Notes under the pieces: generated by a model
Told to the model about the DNA's origin: nothing
What the model saw: only the letters and a program-made list of their open reading frames with translations
The model's database searches: none
Shown: one piece after another, positions 53,870 through 62,557 of the stretch
Layout: the number at the start of each line of letters is the position of its first letter
Numbering within the stretch: position 1 is the stretch's first letter
Position numbers and translations under genes: made by a program
NCBI GenBank assembly: GCA_017983465.1
Contig: JAGOBK010000006.1
Span: forward strand, 1 to 64,000
From: Crocinitomicaceae bacterium
GTDB taxonomy: Bacteria; Bacteroidota; Bacteroidia; Flavobacteriales_D; Crocinitomicaceae
Length of the DNA stretch: 64,000 bases
Direction of reading: 5' to 3'

Positions 53870-54484
53870 TTTAACGTAGATCACTTTTTTCGTTTCGAAA
53901 AAAGATTCTTCGAAGATGTCAGAGAGTAAAAATTCTTTGTGTAAGTGTTTCACAGGTTTCATTTCCTCTGTTAAATCGCCTCCTTTTAAGTATAGAATTC
54001 CGTTCACCAAGTCATGCTCTGATTTCTTTTTCATTTTACCCTTTACCCAAGTTAAAAACACAGGCATTTGAGTGACTGCTCTACTTACAATGAAATCAAA
54101 ATCACCTTTAATTTCCTCTGCTCGTGCATGATGTGCACTTACGTTCGTTAATCCGAGTGCCGCAGTAACTTCTGTAACAACTTTGATTTTTTTACCAATC
54201 GAGTCAACAAGGACAAAGGAAGTTTCTGGGAATAATATGGCTAGTGGAATGCCAGGAAAACCACCACCAGTGCCAATATCGAGAATTGAAGTTCCCGGTT
54301 TAAAGGCACACACTTTTGCTATTCCAAGCGAATGTAAAACGTGGTGAGTGTAAAAGTTATCCGTATCCTTTCTTGAAATCACATTGATTTGTGCATTCCA
54401 AAAAGTGTATAATTCTTCCAATTGAGCAAACTGCTGAATTTGAATCGGACTTAAATCGGGGAAGTATTTAGTAAGGATATCCAC
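53861..54484 (-). CDS. rsmG: 16S rRNA (guanine-527-N7)-methyltransferase
   Basis: This 207-residue enzyme methylates G527 of 16S rRNA. It shows INVISRKDTDNFYTHHVLHS, the SAM loop ILDIGTGGGFPGIPLAI and VLVDSIGKKI. The start is GTG 54484: no ATG lies nearby, and MDILTKYFPDLSPIQ matches the family N-terminus. It is four bases after the sigma-factor stop, so these genes are co-transcribed. Confidence 0.94.
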   Translation of the reverse strand: MDILTKYFPDLSPIQIQQFAQLEELYTFWNAQINVISRKDTDNFYTHHVLHSLGIAKVCAFKPGTSILDIGTGGGFPGIPLAILFPETSFVLVDSIGKKIKVVTEVTAALGLTNVSAHHARAEEIKGDFDFIVSRAVTQMPVFLTWVKGKMKKKSEHDLVNGILYLKGGDLTEEMKPVKHLHKEFLLSDIFEESFFETKKVIYVKLR

Positions 54485-54488
54485 TTGG

Positions 54489-55094
54489 TTAAATTGTATC
54501 TCTTGTTTTGTCCATCATAGCAGCAAGAAAATCCCGAGCACGAAATAGCTGAGCTTTAACGGTTCCTAATGGTAGGTTCATTTCCTCTGCAATTTCCTCG
54601 TAACTTAATTCCTCAAAATATCGTTTTTCTACGAGTTCTCTATACTTCGGTTTAAGTTTACTCACAAGTAAACGCATGTGAATAATTCGTTGACCGTGAA
54701 TGATTGTTTCCTCCGGGTTTAATCCCGTTGAACGCGCATCAATGCGAAGACGTCCACCATCTTCCGTCATCATGCCTTTATCGATTGACGTGACTTCAAT
54801 ACGTTTTTTACGGATGAAATCGATGCAGTTATTCGACGCGATTTTAAATAGCCATGTGCTAAAAGCAAAACTAGGAGAATATTGATCGAGACGACTAAAT
54901 GCTTTTCCAAATGCTTCGATCGTTAGGTCGTCTGCATCGTCGGAATTTTTCACCATTTTCAGCATCATATAGAAAATCGAATCGCGGTAACGATCCATTA
55001 AATCGGCATACGCAGCTTGATTTCCTTTTCGTGCTGCTTCAACCAACACGAGGTCGTGTTTAGCTTTATCCGATAAATGTTCGTTCTCTACCAT
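54489..55094 (-). CDS. ECF-type RNA polymerase sigma factor
   Basis: This 201-residue sigma-70-family factor has region 2 (about 25-95; DADDLTIEAFGKAFSRLDQY and FSTWLFKIASNNCIDFIRKKR) and region 4 (about 140-195; SYEEIAEEMNLPLGTVKAQLFRA split across helices). It lacks regions 1 and 3, as in ECF sigmas. No anti-sigma gene is adjacent; an envelope-stress role is possible but unproven. ATG 55094 overlaps the glycosyltransferase stop by seven bases. Confidence 0.92.
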   Translation of the reverse strand: MVENEHLSDKAKHDLVLVEAARKGNQAAYADLMDRYRDSIFYMMLKMVKNSDDADDLTIEAFGKAFSRLDQYSPSFAFSTWLFKIASNNCIDFIRKKRIEVTSIDKGMMTEDGGRLRIDARSTGLNPEETIIHGQRIIHMRLLVSKLKPKYRELVEKRYFEELSYEEIAEEMNLPLGTVKAQLFRARDFLAAMMDKTRDTI

Positions 55095-56224
55095 CTATAG
55101 TACTTTTGACGTTCTGATATGTAAAACAATATAGGCATCAACAAGGCATAAAACAAATCCCAGAAAGGTAAAAAGCGAATAAAACTTTTCTCTTTCAATT
55201 GAGCTAGACAACGTCCTTGCAACCACCATTTTAACAGTAAAACAATCCCAAAAATGCTGCTACTGAGCAAAATGAGATCACTACTAAACAGCAAAGTAAT
55301 AAAAGATACCCACATCAAAACGAGTGATAGAGGATATATTCCTAACAAGAGTTTCTTAATAAAGCGGTATTTCCCTGATGTAGCGTAGTGACGTGTCTTT
55401 TGAGTCATCCATCTAGACCATGAAGTTGGCGCTTGGGAGTGACAAAACGAATCCGGATTTAATTGAATGGAATAATTTGATTTTTTCGCCGCCTCTTGAA
55501 TAAACAGCACATCATCTCCTGTTGGAAGGGAATAGTGTGATTTAAATCCATTCACAGAATGAAAGACACTTTTCGTATAGGCAAGATTTCTTCCAACTCC
55601 CATATACGGTAGTTTTGCCAAGGCCATTGAGAAATAATTAACACCAATCCATGCGGTGTCAAAACGAATGAGTCTGTTTAAAAATCCTTTGTTTTTCAAG
55701 AATGGAGCGTAGCCAATAACGATTTGTTTTGAACGAGTATATTGGCTTGCCATTTGTTTGATCCACTGGTTATTGGTTGGTTTGCAATCTGCATCAGTAA
55801 GTACAAAATGTTCATATTTTGCAGCCTTAATGGCTAATGTGATGGGTAATTTCTTTCCAGGACGCAAATGTTTGTTTTTGCTCAACTCTACCACGCGTAA
55901 ATTTGGAAATTGTCGTGCGAATGCCGTAAGGATCCATCCACTGTCGTCAATGGATTGATTATTTACAACGATAACTTCATAAACAGGATAATCTTGACTT
56001 AAAATAGCCGGAAGATTCTCATAAAGATTATCCGATTCGTTCCGTGCCGCAATAATGACACTGATGGGCATCCAATTTTGATGATCATCAATCGGTTGGG
56101 ATTTATGAAAGGCAAGTCGGCTGTAGATAAACAAGACGTACAATACTTGCACCACGACAAACAATGCGAAACCAAGGAATGCGATGGTGAAAAAACTAAT
56201 TTCAAACGTAGGTATAAACTTCAT
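55088..56224 (-). CDS. Membrane-bound family 2 glycosyltransferase
   Basis: This 378-residue protein has an N-terminal transmembrane helix (about 12-34), a GT-A domain (about 50-290) with PISVIIAARNESDNLYENLP, VLTDADCKPTNNQWI as the DxD-type site and GDDVLFIQEAAKK, and two to three C-terminal transmembrane helices (about 290-370). It likely adds sugars to a lipid-linked glycan; donor and acceptor are unknown. It is divergent from tgt, with a -7-like box CATCTTTG (56247-56240) 15 bases before its start. Confidence 0.88.
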   Translation of the reverse strand: MKFIPTFEISFFTIAFLGFALFVVVQVLYVLFIYSRLAFHKSQPIDDHQNWMPISVIIAARNESDNLYENLPAILSQDYPVYEVIVVNNQSIDDSGWILTAFARQFPNLRVVELSKNKHLRPGKKLPITLAIKAAKYEHFVLTDADCKPTNNQWIKQMASQYTRSKQIVIGYAPFLKNKGFLNRLIRFDTAWIGVNYFSMALAKLPYMGVGRNLAYTKSVFHSVNGFKSHYSLPTGDDVLFIQEAAKKSNYSIQLNPDSFCHSQAPTSWSRWMTQKTRHYATSGKYRFIKKLLLGIYPLSLVLMWVSFITLLFSSDLILLSSSIFGIVLLLKWWLQGRCLAQLKEKSFIRFLPFWDLFYALLMPILFYISERQKYYRW

Positions 56225-56268
56225 AGGATAACTTCAGTACAAAGATGAATTCTCAAATCAAATACACG

Positions 56269-56276
56269 TATCTTTG
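56269..56276 (+). promoter_or_regulatory. -7 box for tgt
   Basis: TATCTTTG matches TAnnTTTG, 24 bases before ATG 56301. No -33 TTTG is evident. Confidence 0.45.
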
Positions 56277-56300
56277 TTGCAGTTATTTTTCAACATTTTT

Positions 56301-57431
56301 ATGCACTTTGAACTTCTGACGCAAAATTCTGACTCAAAAGCTCGTCTGGGTCGACTTCATACGGATCACGGAACCATTGAAACTCCGATATTTATGCCTG
56401 TCGGAACAGTTGGTTCCGTAAAAGGTGTCCACCAACAAGAATTACGAGACGATATTAACGCTCAAATCATTTTAGGAAACACCTATCATTTGTTTTTGCG
56501 TCCCGGAATCGAAGTTTTAGAAGCTGCCGGAGGTTTACATCAGTTTATTGGTTGGGAACGACCAATGTTAACAGATAGTGGAGGTTATCAAGTGTACTCC
56601 TTGTCTGGAAGAAGAAAAATCATTGAAGAAGGGGTTAAATTTCAATCTCATCTTGATGGTAGTTATCATTTCTTTACTCCAGAAAGAGCAATTGACATTC
56701 AACGTTCTATTGGTGCCGATATCATTATGGCATTTGATGAATGTACTCCTTATCCTTGTGAGTACAATTATGCGAAAAGGTCTATGGATATGACGCATCG
56801 ATGGTTAAAGCGTTGTTTTGAGGCTATGGATGCATCCGAACCAAAATACGGTTATGAACAAGCACTTTTTCCAATCGTTCAAGGTAGTGTTTATAAAGAT
56901 TTACGCAAAGAGTCTGCGGAAACAATCGCTTCTTGGGATGCTGTAGGTAATGCGATTGGCGGATTGTCAGTTGGAGAGCCGGACGATGATTTATATGAAA
57001 TGACGGAATTAGTGTGTGACATTTTACCAGTAGATAAACCACGCTATTTAATGGGAGTTGGGACACCAACGAATATTCTTGAATGTATTGCATTGGGAAT
57101 TGATATGTTCGACTGTGTAATGCCGAGTAGAAATGCCCGTCATGGACTACTATACACATGGGAGGGAACCATTAATATTAAAAATGAAAAATGGTCAAAG
57201 GACTTTTCTCCGTTGGATGAAACAAGTGGTGTATGGGTGGACCAAGTCTACACAAAAGCATATTTGCGTCATTTAGTGAAGTCGGGAGAGTATCTAGGAA
57301 TACAAATCGCTACGATTCACAATTTGGCCTTTTACTTGGATTTAGTAAAGCAAGCAAGGGAACATATTCAAGCCGGTGATTTTGTTGCTTGGAAAAATCA
57401 AGTTATACCAAAATTGTCGGTACGACGTTAG
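56301..57431 (+). CDS. tgt: tRNA-guanine transglycosylase (queuine type)
   Basis: This 376-residue enzyme exchanges guanine for preQ1 in the wobble position of certain tRNAs. Seen are FMPVGTVGSVKG, LTDSGGYQVYSL, MAFDECTPYPC with the catalytic Asp, GGLSVGEPDDD and LMGVGTPTNI. Notably, the zinc-binding cysteines typical of bacterial Tgt (CxCxxC before YxxAYLRHL) are missing: here the segment reads LDETSGVWVDQVYTKAYLRH, though TIHN is kept. ATG 56301 is the natural start. The LptF/G-type gene follows after six bases. Confidence 0.95.
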   Translation: MHFELLTQNSDSKARLGRLHTDHGTIETPIFMPVGTVGSVKGVHQQELRDDINAQIILGNTYHLFLRPGIEVLEAAGGLHQFIGWERPMLTDSGGYQVYSLSGRRKIIEEGVKFQSHLDGSYHFFTPERAIDIQRSIGADIIMAFDECTPYPCEYNYAKRSMDMTHRWLKRCFEAMDASEPKYGYEQALFPIVQGSVYKDLRKESAETIASWDAVGNAIGGLSVGEPDDDLYEMTELVCDILPVDKPRYLMGVGTPTNILECIALGIDMFDCVMPSRNARHGLLYTWEGTINIKNEKWSKDFSPLDETSGVWVDQVYTKAYLRHLVKSGEYLGIQIATIHNLAFYLDLVKQAREHIQAGDFVAWKNQVIPKLSVRR

Positions 57432-57437
57432 ATTGAT

Positions 57438-58514
57438 ATGCTGAAAATAATCGATCGTTATATTATCAAGAAATTCCTTTCAACATTCTTTTTTATGTTG
57501 GGAATCATCATGTTACTGGCGATCGTTTTCGATGTTTCCGAAAAACTCAGTGAGTTTATTTCGAATAAAGCTCCTATGTCAGAGATCATCTTCGACTATT
57601 ATGTGAATTTCATTCTTTTTTACGGAAATACATTTTCCTCCATGATTATTTTCATTTCTGTTATCTGGTTCACCGCCAAGATGGCTCAGGATACAGAAAT
57701 CATTCCCATCTGGTTTAGTGGTCGGCCAATCACGCGGTTTTTAAGACCATATATGATTGGCGCAACTGTTTTAATGATTCTATCATTTGTTCTGAACCAC
57801 TTTATTGTACCTCGTTCTTCCAAGGTTCGTTTGGCGTTTGAAGAGAAGTACTACCGAGATATTTTGTCTGTGGAGGATTATCAAGCTGAATATCCAGGAA
57901 ATGAAATGGTTTATTTCTCGAATTATACCTCCTCTGAAAATCAGATTCACGATTTGACCATTCAAAAGTGGAATGATGAAAATGAGCCCATTTACTTTTT
58001 TAGAGCACGTACGGCTAAAAGTATTCCAGGAACAAATCGTTGGTCAGTGAAAGATTACTACGAGAAAAATTATCAATTCCCGAAGGGTAAACTCGTACAT
58101 GGCTCCCGAAAGGATACTACATTTACCTTTACTTTGGAGGAAATTGCTCAACGTGAAAATGTAGCGGAAACGATGACTTACAGTGAGTTAACGCGTTTAA
58201 TAGAACGAGAAAAAATCAAGGGTTCCGCGTTGGTCCCGACCTATGAAATAGAACTTCACCAAAGAACATCCTATCCATTTGCGTCATATATTTTAACGAT
58301 TATGGGTGTTTCTGTTTCTTCGAGAAAGAAACGCGGAGGAATTGGTGTAAACGTGGCCATCGGACTCACGATTGTGTTTGTCTATATCTTTTCGATGAAG
58401 ATGCTAACTGTTGCTTCAATAAATGTGGGTTTGCCAGCGATTATTTCAGTTTGGATTCCAAACATCTTGTTTGCTTTAGCGGCGTATATTTTATACCGAT
58501 TTTCTCAGAAATAG
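57438..58514 (+). CDS. LptF/LptG-family LPS export permease
   Basis: This 358-residue membrane protein has the LptF/G layout: three N-terminal transmembrane helices (about 14-37, 50-75, 100-125), a periplasmic jellyroll-type domain (about 130-265) and three C-terminal helices (about 275-355). N-terminal YIIKKFLSTFFFMLGII and LNHFIVPRSSKVRLAFE are recognisable. It extracts LPS from the inner membrane for delivery to LptD; lptD is at 3-5.5 kb. Whether it is F or G cannot be decided. It overlaps rnz convergently by ten bases. Confidence 0.9.
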   Translation: MLKIIDRYIIKKFLSTFFFMLGIIMLLAIVFDVSEKLSEFISNKAPMSEIIFDYYVNFILFYGNTFSSMIIFISVIWFTAKMAQDTEIIPIWFSGRPITRFLRPYMIGATVLMILSFVLNHFIVPRSSKVRLAFEEKYYRDILSVEDYQAEYPGNEMVYFSNYTSSENQIHDLTIQKWNDENEPIYFFRARTAKSIPGTNRWSVKDYYEKNYQFPKGKLVHGSRKDTTFTFTLEEIAQRENVAETMTYSELTRLIEREKIKGSALVPTYEIELHQRTSYPFASYILTIMGVSVSSRKKRGGIGVNVAIGLTIVFVYIFSMKMLTVASINVGLPAIISVWIPNILFALAAYILYRFSQK

Positions 58515-59431
58515 GGTAATTTTTCTAGGTCAATCCATTCACCATCTTCGGCGGTTTGCGTATTTGGAAAAACACTTTGTGCTTCCAATAAATGCTGTTC
58601 ACTTGTATCGTAACGAGAGGAAAAATGTCCAATAACCAAGTGCTTCACATTCATTTTTTCTGCCATTTGAGCGGCTTGTTTGGCTGTGCTGTGATAGGTT
58701 TGCTTTGCTCGGGCTACATGTTGTTCCGTGAATGTTGCTTCGTGGTACATTAAATGTGCCCCTTCGATTGCTGATTCATATCCTGTCCAAGGTTTGGTGT
58801 CAGAGCAGTAAACATACGATAATGAAGGAGAAGGAGGAGAGGTGAATTTTGTATTTTTTAACACACGACCCTCTTTCATTACATCCATTCCTGCTTTCAA
58901 TTTCGGAAGGTCTTCCAAAAGCAATCCTGCTTCTTTGATTGCAGCAGCATTTAGGTGTAAGGGTTTTGGTTTTTCTTCGATCCGATAACCCCAAGTTGGA
59001 ATTCGGTGTTTTAAGGCAAAGCTTTTAATTTCAATGAGTCGGTCCTCGAAAATTGTTTGTAGTGACTTTGTCTCAAGTTGAACGAATTGAACATCAAAAC
59101 AAAGTTTGTGTCCACCGACTTCAATAAATGAGGTGATTAACTGTTGTAATTCTGGTGGACCATAAACCGTTAAGCCACGTGTTCTACCCAATAAATGCAT
59201 GGATGAAATTAATCCGGGTAGTCCAAAAAAATGATCACCATGAAGGTGAGAAATGAGGATATGGGTAATACGTTGTAGTTTAATGCCAAACTTGCGCAGT
59301 TGCAGTTGTGTTCCCTCACCACAATCAATTAATATGTGTCGATTATTGCATTCGATGTATTGAGCTGTTGGATTTCTTTTCCCTGTCGGAAGAGCAGCTC
59401 CACTGCCTAAAATACAAATGGTGAAACTCAC
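58505..59431 (-). CDS. rnz: Ribonuclease Z
   Basis: This 308-residue metallo-beta-lactamase-fold enzyme trims the 3' ends of tRNA precursors. Metal site motifs are ISHLHGDHFFGLPG, LMYHEATF and VIGHFSSRYD, with the tRNA-binding arm near SFALKHRIPTWGYRI. The start is GTG 59431, overlapping the STAS gene's stop as GTGA; MSFTICILGSGAALPTGKR is the family N-terminus. Confidence 0.93.
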   Translation of the reverse strand: MSFTICILGSGAALPTGKRNPTAQYIECNNRHILIDCGEGTQLQLRKFGIKLQRITHILISHLHGDHFFGLPGLISSMHLLGRTRGLTVYGPPELQQLITSFIEVGGHKLCFDVQFVQLETKSLQTIFEDRLIEIKSFALKHRIPTWGYRIEEKPKPLHLNAAAIKEAGLLLEDLPKLKAGMDVMKEGRVLKNTKFTSPPSPSLSYVYCSDTKPWTGYESAIEGAHLMYHEATFTEQHVARAKQTYHSTAKQAAQMAEKMNVKHLVIGHFSSRYDTSEQHLLEAQSVFPNTQTAEDGEWIDLEKLPYF

Positions 59432-59769
59432 GCGATTAGGACATCAATTCCTTTCTCCACCGAACTTGAAATGCTTAGCACTTTATCTAATTGAGCGATT
59501 TCAACCATTTTCTGAACATTGCTTTGTAATCCGCACAGGGCAAATCCACCGTTGGTATCTTTACAAAGACGATTCGCAATAAGGATGGCGCTTAAACCAG
59601 ATGAATCGCAATATTTAGTTTTAGATAGGTCTAATAAAATGAAATTACTTCCAATTTTATTCAATTGTAAGAAATGACTTTTCAGTTCAGGTGCATTACT
59701 GGCGTCGAGTTTTTCGACATGTGTAGATACAACTACTATTTTTCCTTGAGGGTCTACTGTAAAGTTCAT
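59428..59769 (-). CDS. STAS-domain anti-sigma factor antagonist
   Basis: This 113-residue single STAS domain resembles SpoIIAA/RsbV. The phosphorylatable serine is in LDLSKTKYCDSSGLSAIL (S56 or S57). Such proteins bind anti-sigma or switch kinases; none is adjacent, so its partner is unknown. It is coupled to rnz through a GTGA overlap. ATG 59769 is chosen; GTG 59772 would add one residue. Confidence 0.88.
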   Translation of the reverse strand: MNFTVDPQGKIVVVSTHVEKLDASNAPELKSHFLQLNKIGSNFILLDLSKTKYCDSSGLSAILIANRLCKDTNGGFALCGLQSNVQKMVEIAQLDKVLSISSSVEKGIDVLIA

Positions 59770-59798
59770 CACAATCGTTTTGTCAAATGTAAAAATTT

Positions 59799-60728
59799 TC
59801 AGCGTTCTATTTTCGATGCGAGTAAATAAATTACTGCCATGCGAACCGCCACTCCATTTTCTACTTGGTCAAGTATGATGCTTTGCTTTGAATCTGCAAC
59901 ATCGCTTGATATTTCCACGCCTCGGTTAATTGGACCTGGGTGCATTACGATGATTTCTTTCGAAAGTCCGTCTAGAATCTCTTTATTCAATCCAAACAAC
60001 ATCGTATATTCTCTCAGAGATGGGAAATATTTAATGTCCTGTCTCTCCAATTGAATGCGTAACATATTTGCTACATCACACCATTCTAATGCTTCACGAA
60101 GGTTGTGAGATACTTTTACACCTAAATCACCTATGTATTTAGGAATTAAGGTAGTTGGACCACACACCATGACTTCAGCACCTAATTTTTGAAGGCAATA
60201 AATATTCGAAAGGGCTACGCGAGAATGAAGGATATCTCCTACAATTACTACTTTTTTTCCTTCCACACTTCCCAAGCGTTCGCGAATGGAGAATGCATCA
60301 AGCAATGCCTGAGTTGGATGTTCATGTGTTCCGTCACCAGCATTGATGACGCGAGCTTTTACTTTTTGGGAAAGAAACAAAGCAGCACCTGGATTTGGGT
60401 GCCTCATGACTACCATGTCCACCTTCATCGCTAGGATGTTATTGACTGTATCGATTAAGGTTTCACCTTTTTTTACAGAACTGCTGGCAGCACTAAAATT
60501 AACAGTGTCCGCTGAAAGTCTTTTTTCTGCAAGTTCGAAGGAAAGTCTTGTTCGAGTAGAATTTTCAAAGAAAATATTAGCAATCGTTATATCTCTGAGG
60601 GATGGAACTTTCTTAATCGGACGATTGATAACCTCTTTAAAGCTATCTGCTGTCTTGAAGATTAACTCGATATCTTGTCGCGTTAAATCTTTAATTCCCG
60701 TAAGGTGATCAACACTTAAATTATTCAT
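59799..60728 (-). CDS. pyrB: Aspartate carbamoyltransferase catalytic subunit
   Basis: This 309-residue enzyme makes carbamoyl aspartate in pyrimidine synthesis. It shows FFENSTRTRLSFELAEKRL (carbamoyl phosphate loop), GDGTHEHPTQALLDAF and VMHPGPINRGVEI. ATG 60728 lies eight bases inside the pyrR 3' end; longer in-frame starts are rejected. No regulatory subunit (pyrI) is nearby, so feedback may differ from E. coli. Confidence 0.96.
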   Translation of the reverse strand: MNNLSVDHLTGIKDLTRQDIELIFKTADSFKEVINRPIKKVPSLRDITIANIFFENSTRTRLSFELAEKRLSADTVNFSAASSSVKKGETLIDTVNNILAMKVDMVVMRHPNPGAALFLSQKVKARVINAGDGTHEHPTQALLDAFSIRERLGSVEGKKVVIVGDILHSRVALSNIYCLQKLGAEVMVCGPTTLIPKYIGDLGVKVSHNLREALEWCDVANMLRIQLERQDIKYFPSLREYTMLFGLNKEILDGLSKEIIVMHPGPINRGVEISSDVADSKQSIILDQVENGVAVRMAVIYLLASKIER

Positions 60729-61269
60729 TGCTTTCTTTTGTAAACAAAACCACTTTATCTTCTCCTTCTGTTTCTTTCCACTCAACGGAAACGCGCTCTG
60801 AAATGAGTGTGTCGACTGTTTTACCGATGTAATCAGCTTGAATCGGTAAGTCACGACTATAGCGTCGATCGATCAGCACTAATAATTCCACCTTGGATGG
60901 ACGTCCAAACGTCAATAATGCATCTAGGCCCGAACGTATGGTTCGGCCTGTATACAATACGTCATCAACTAAAATGACACGTTTATTTTCGATGCTAAAA
61001 TCGATGTTTGTGATGCTCGGAATCATGGGTTTTTCTCGTCGACGAAAATCATCGCGATAAAACGTAATATCCAGATTTCCACATTGAACTTCTTTTCCAA
61101 GAATAGATTCCAAATAAGACTTAAGTCTTGTCACAACATGAATACCCCGTGGTTGTAAACCAACAAGAACAGTATCCGAGAAATTGTTGTGGGATTCAAT
61201 TAATTCATGGGAAAGACGTTTCAAAGTGAGGTCCAAATGTGTTGGATTCAGAATGATTTGCTTTTCCAT
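60721..61269 (-). CDS. pyrR: PyrR regulator / uracil phosphoribosyltransferase
   Basis: This 182-residue protein has the PRPP loop VILVDDVLYTGRTIRSGLDA (about 99-118), VGLQPRGIHVVTRL and the DIGKTVDT-like C-terminus (here YIGKTVDTLISERV). PyrR senses UMP and can regulate pyr genes by RNA binding, and has weak UPRTase activity. It overlaps pyrB by eight bases. ATG 61269 has a perfect -7 box (TATCTTTG) five bases upstream; GTG 61275 would lie at the end of that box. Confidence 0.93.
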   Translation of the reverse strand: MEKQIILNPTHLDLTLKRLSHELIESHNNFSDTVLVGLQPRGIHVVTRLKSYLESILGKEVQCGNLDITFYRDDFRRREKPMIPSITNIDFSIENKRVILVDDVLYTGRTIRSGLDALLTFGRPSKVELLVLIDRRYSRDLPIQADYIGKTVDTLISERVSVEWKETEGEDKVVLFTKESNE

Positions 61270-61274
61270 TGACA

Positions 61275-61282
61275 CAAAGATA
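61275..61282 (-). promoter_or_regulatory. -7 box for pyrR-pyrB
   Basis: The minus strand reads TATCTTTG, then TGTCA, then ATG 61269, so transcription may start at or next to the initiation codon. No -33 TTTG is clear. Confidence 0.45.
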
Positions 61283-61319
61283 AGGGATTTTATGTTTGAA
61301 AGGTGAGCAGATGAAATTT

Positions 61320-62555
61320 TTATCGATTAAATAAATCTAAATCAACATCCGCTAACAGAAAGAAGCTTCCTGTGACAAGTATGAGGTCTTGATTTGACAC
61401 CTCTGACATGAGTTTCTGTATAGTGGGATTTACATCCTTTGAAATGGATAAAATACGTTGATCAGATTGTATTAACCTTTCCAAATCTTGGGTTTTCAAA
61501 CTACGGTTGTTACGGAATTCACACAGGTGAATTGTTGTTTTTTCAGGAAATAATGATAAAATTGAACCTACATTTTTGTCCTGTGAGGCACCGTAAACGA
61601 CGTGTAAATTTTCAAAATGAATATTTCTCAAGTCCTTCATCGTTGCTTGAATTCCATCCTGATTATGCGAAACATCAAGGTAAACGAGTGGATTCGTATT
61701 CACTTTGGTTAACCTGCCAAACAATCCAGTATTTTGATGGAGATTTTGTAGCGCCTTTTGAAGTGTTTCTTCTAAAAATGGAACATTTAATTTTTCAAGT
61801 GCACAAAGTGCTGTTTTTAAATTTGTTTTTTGATGATCAGGAAGTTCAATGCGATCGATGATTTCCCATTTTTCTTCGTCCGCAAAGTAAATTGGTGCTC
61901 TATGACTGCTTGCTTTTTCTGTAAAAACTGATTTAATTTCTTTTTGGGTTTGTCCAATCACGACGGGTTGATTCGACTTAATGATTCCGGCTTTCTCCAA
62001 GGCTATTTCTGAAAGGGTTTCCCCTAAGAATTGTGTGTGGTCGAGACCGATGTTTGTAATGACAGCTATTTTAGACTGAAGTACGTTTGTTGAGTCAAGT
62101 CGTCCACCCATGCCTGTTTCAATTACCGCATAGGTGCATTGATTTCGTTGAAAATAATCAATAGCCATGGCGAAGGTCACCTCAAAGAAACTTGGTTCGA
62201 AATCAAGGTGAAGATCAATAACGCGTTGACAAAAGTCCACCACGGAAGATTCGTCAATTTGGACACCGTTAATGCGAATCCGTTCCCGAAAGTCGAAGAT
62301 ATGAGGAGAAGTAAACAAGCCAACTTTCTCCTTGTTTTCTGTTAGAATGGAACTCATGTAGGAACAAGTCGATCCCTTTCCGTTTGTTCCTGCCACGTGA
62401 ATAACGGACATGTTTTCTGGATCAATCCCGAGGAATTGAAGTAATTCTGTAGTTTGTTTTAACCCTGGTTTATACGCACTTGCACCGTTGTTTTGATAGG
62501 ATGGAAACTGATCAAAAAGCCATGAAACGGCTTGCGTATACGTTTCGAATTTCAT
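61320..62555 (-). CDS. folC: Folylpolyglutamate / dihydrofolate synthase
   Basis: This 411-residue Mur-ligase-like enzyme adds glutamate to folates. It has the ATP loop HVAGTNGKGSTCSYMSS, the AVIETGMGGRLDSTNV motif, TNIGLDHTQFLGETL and YLDVSHNQDGIQ. It is two bases from nhaD and 50 bases before pyrR, all on the minus strand. Confidence 0.95.
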   Translation of the reverse strand: MKFETYTQAVSWLFDQFPSYQNNGASAYKPGLKQTTELLQFLGIDPENMSVIHVAGTNGKGSTCSYMSSILTENKEKVGLFTSPHIFDFRERIRINGVQIDESSVVDFCQRVIDLHLDFEPSFFEVTFAMAIDYFQRNQCTYAVIETGMGGRLDSTNVLQSKIAVITNIGLDHTQFLGETLSEIALEKAGIIKSNQPVVIGQTQKEIKSVFTEKASSHRAPIYFADEEKWEIIDRIELPDHQKTNLKTALCALEKLNVPFLEETLQKALQNLHQNTGLFGRLTKVNTNPLVYLDVSHNQDGIQATMKDLRNIHFENLHVVYGASQDKNVGSILSLFPEKTTIHLCEFRNNRSLKTQDLERLIQSDQRILSISKDVNPTIQKLMSEVSNQDLILVTGSFFLLADVDLDLFNR

Positions 62556-62557
62556 TT

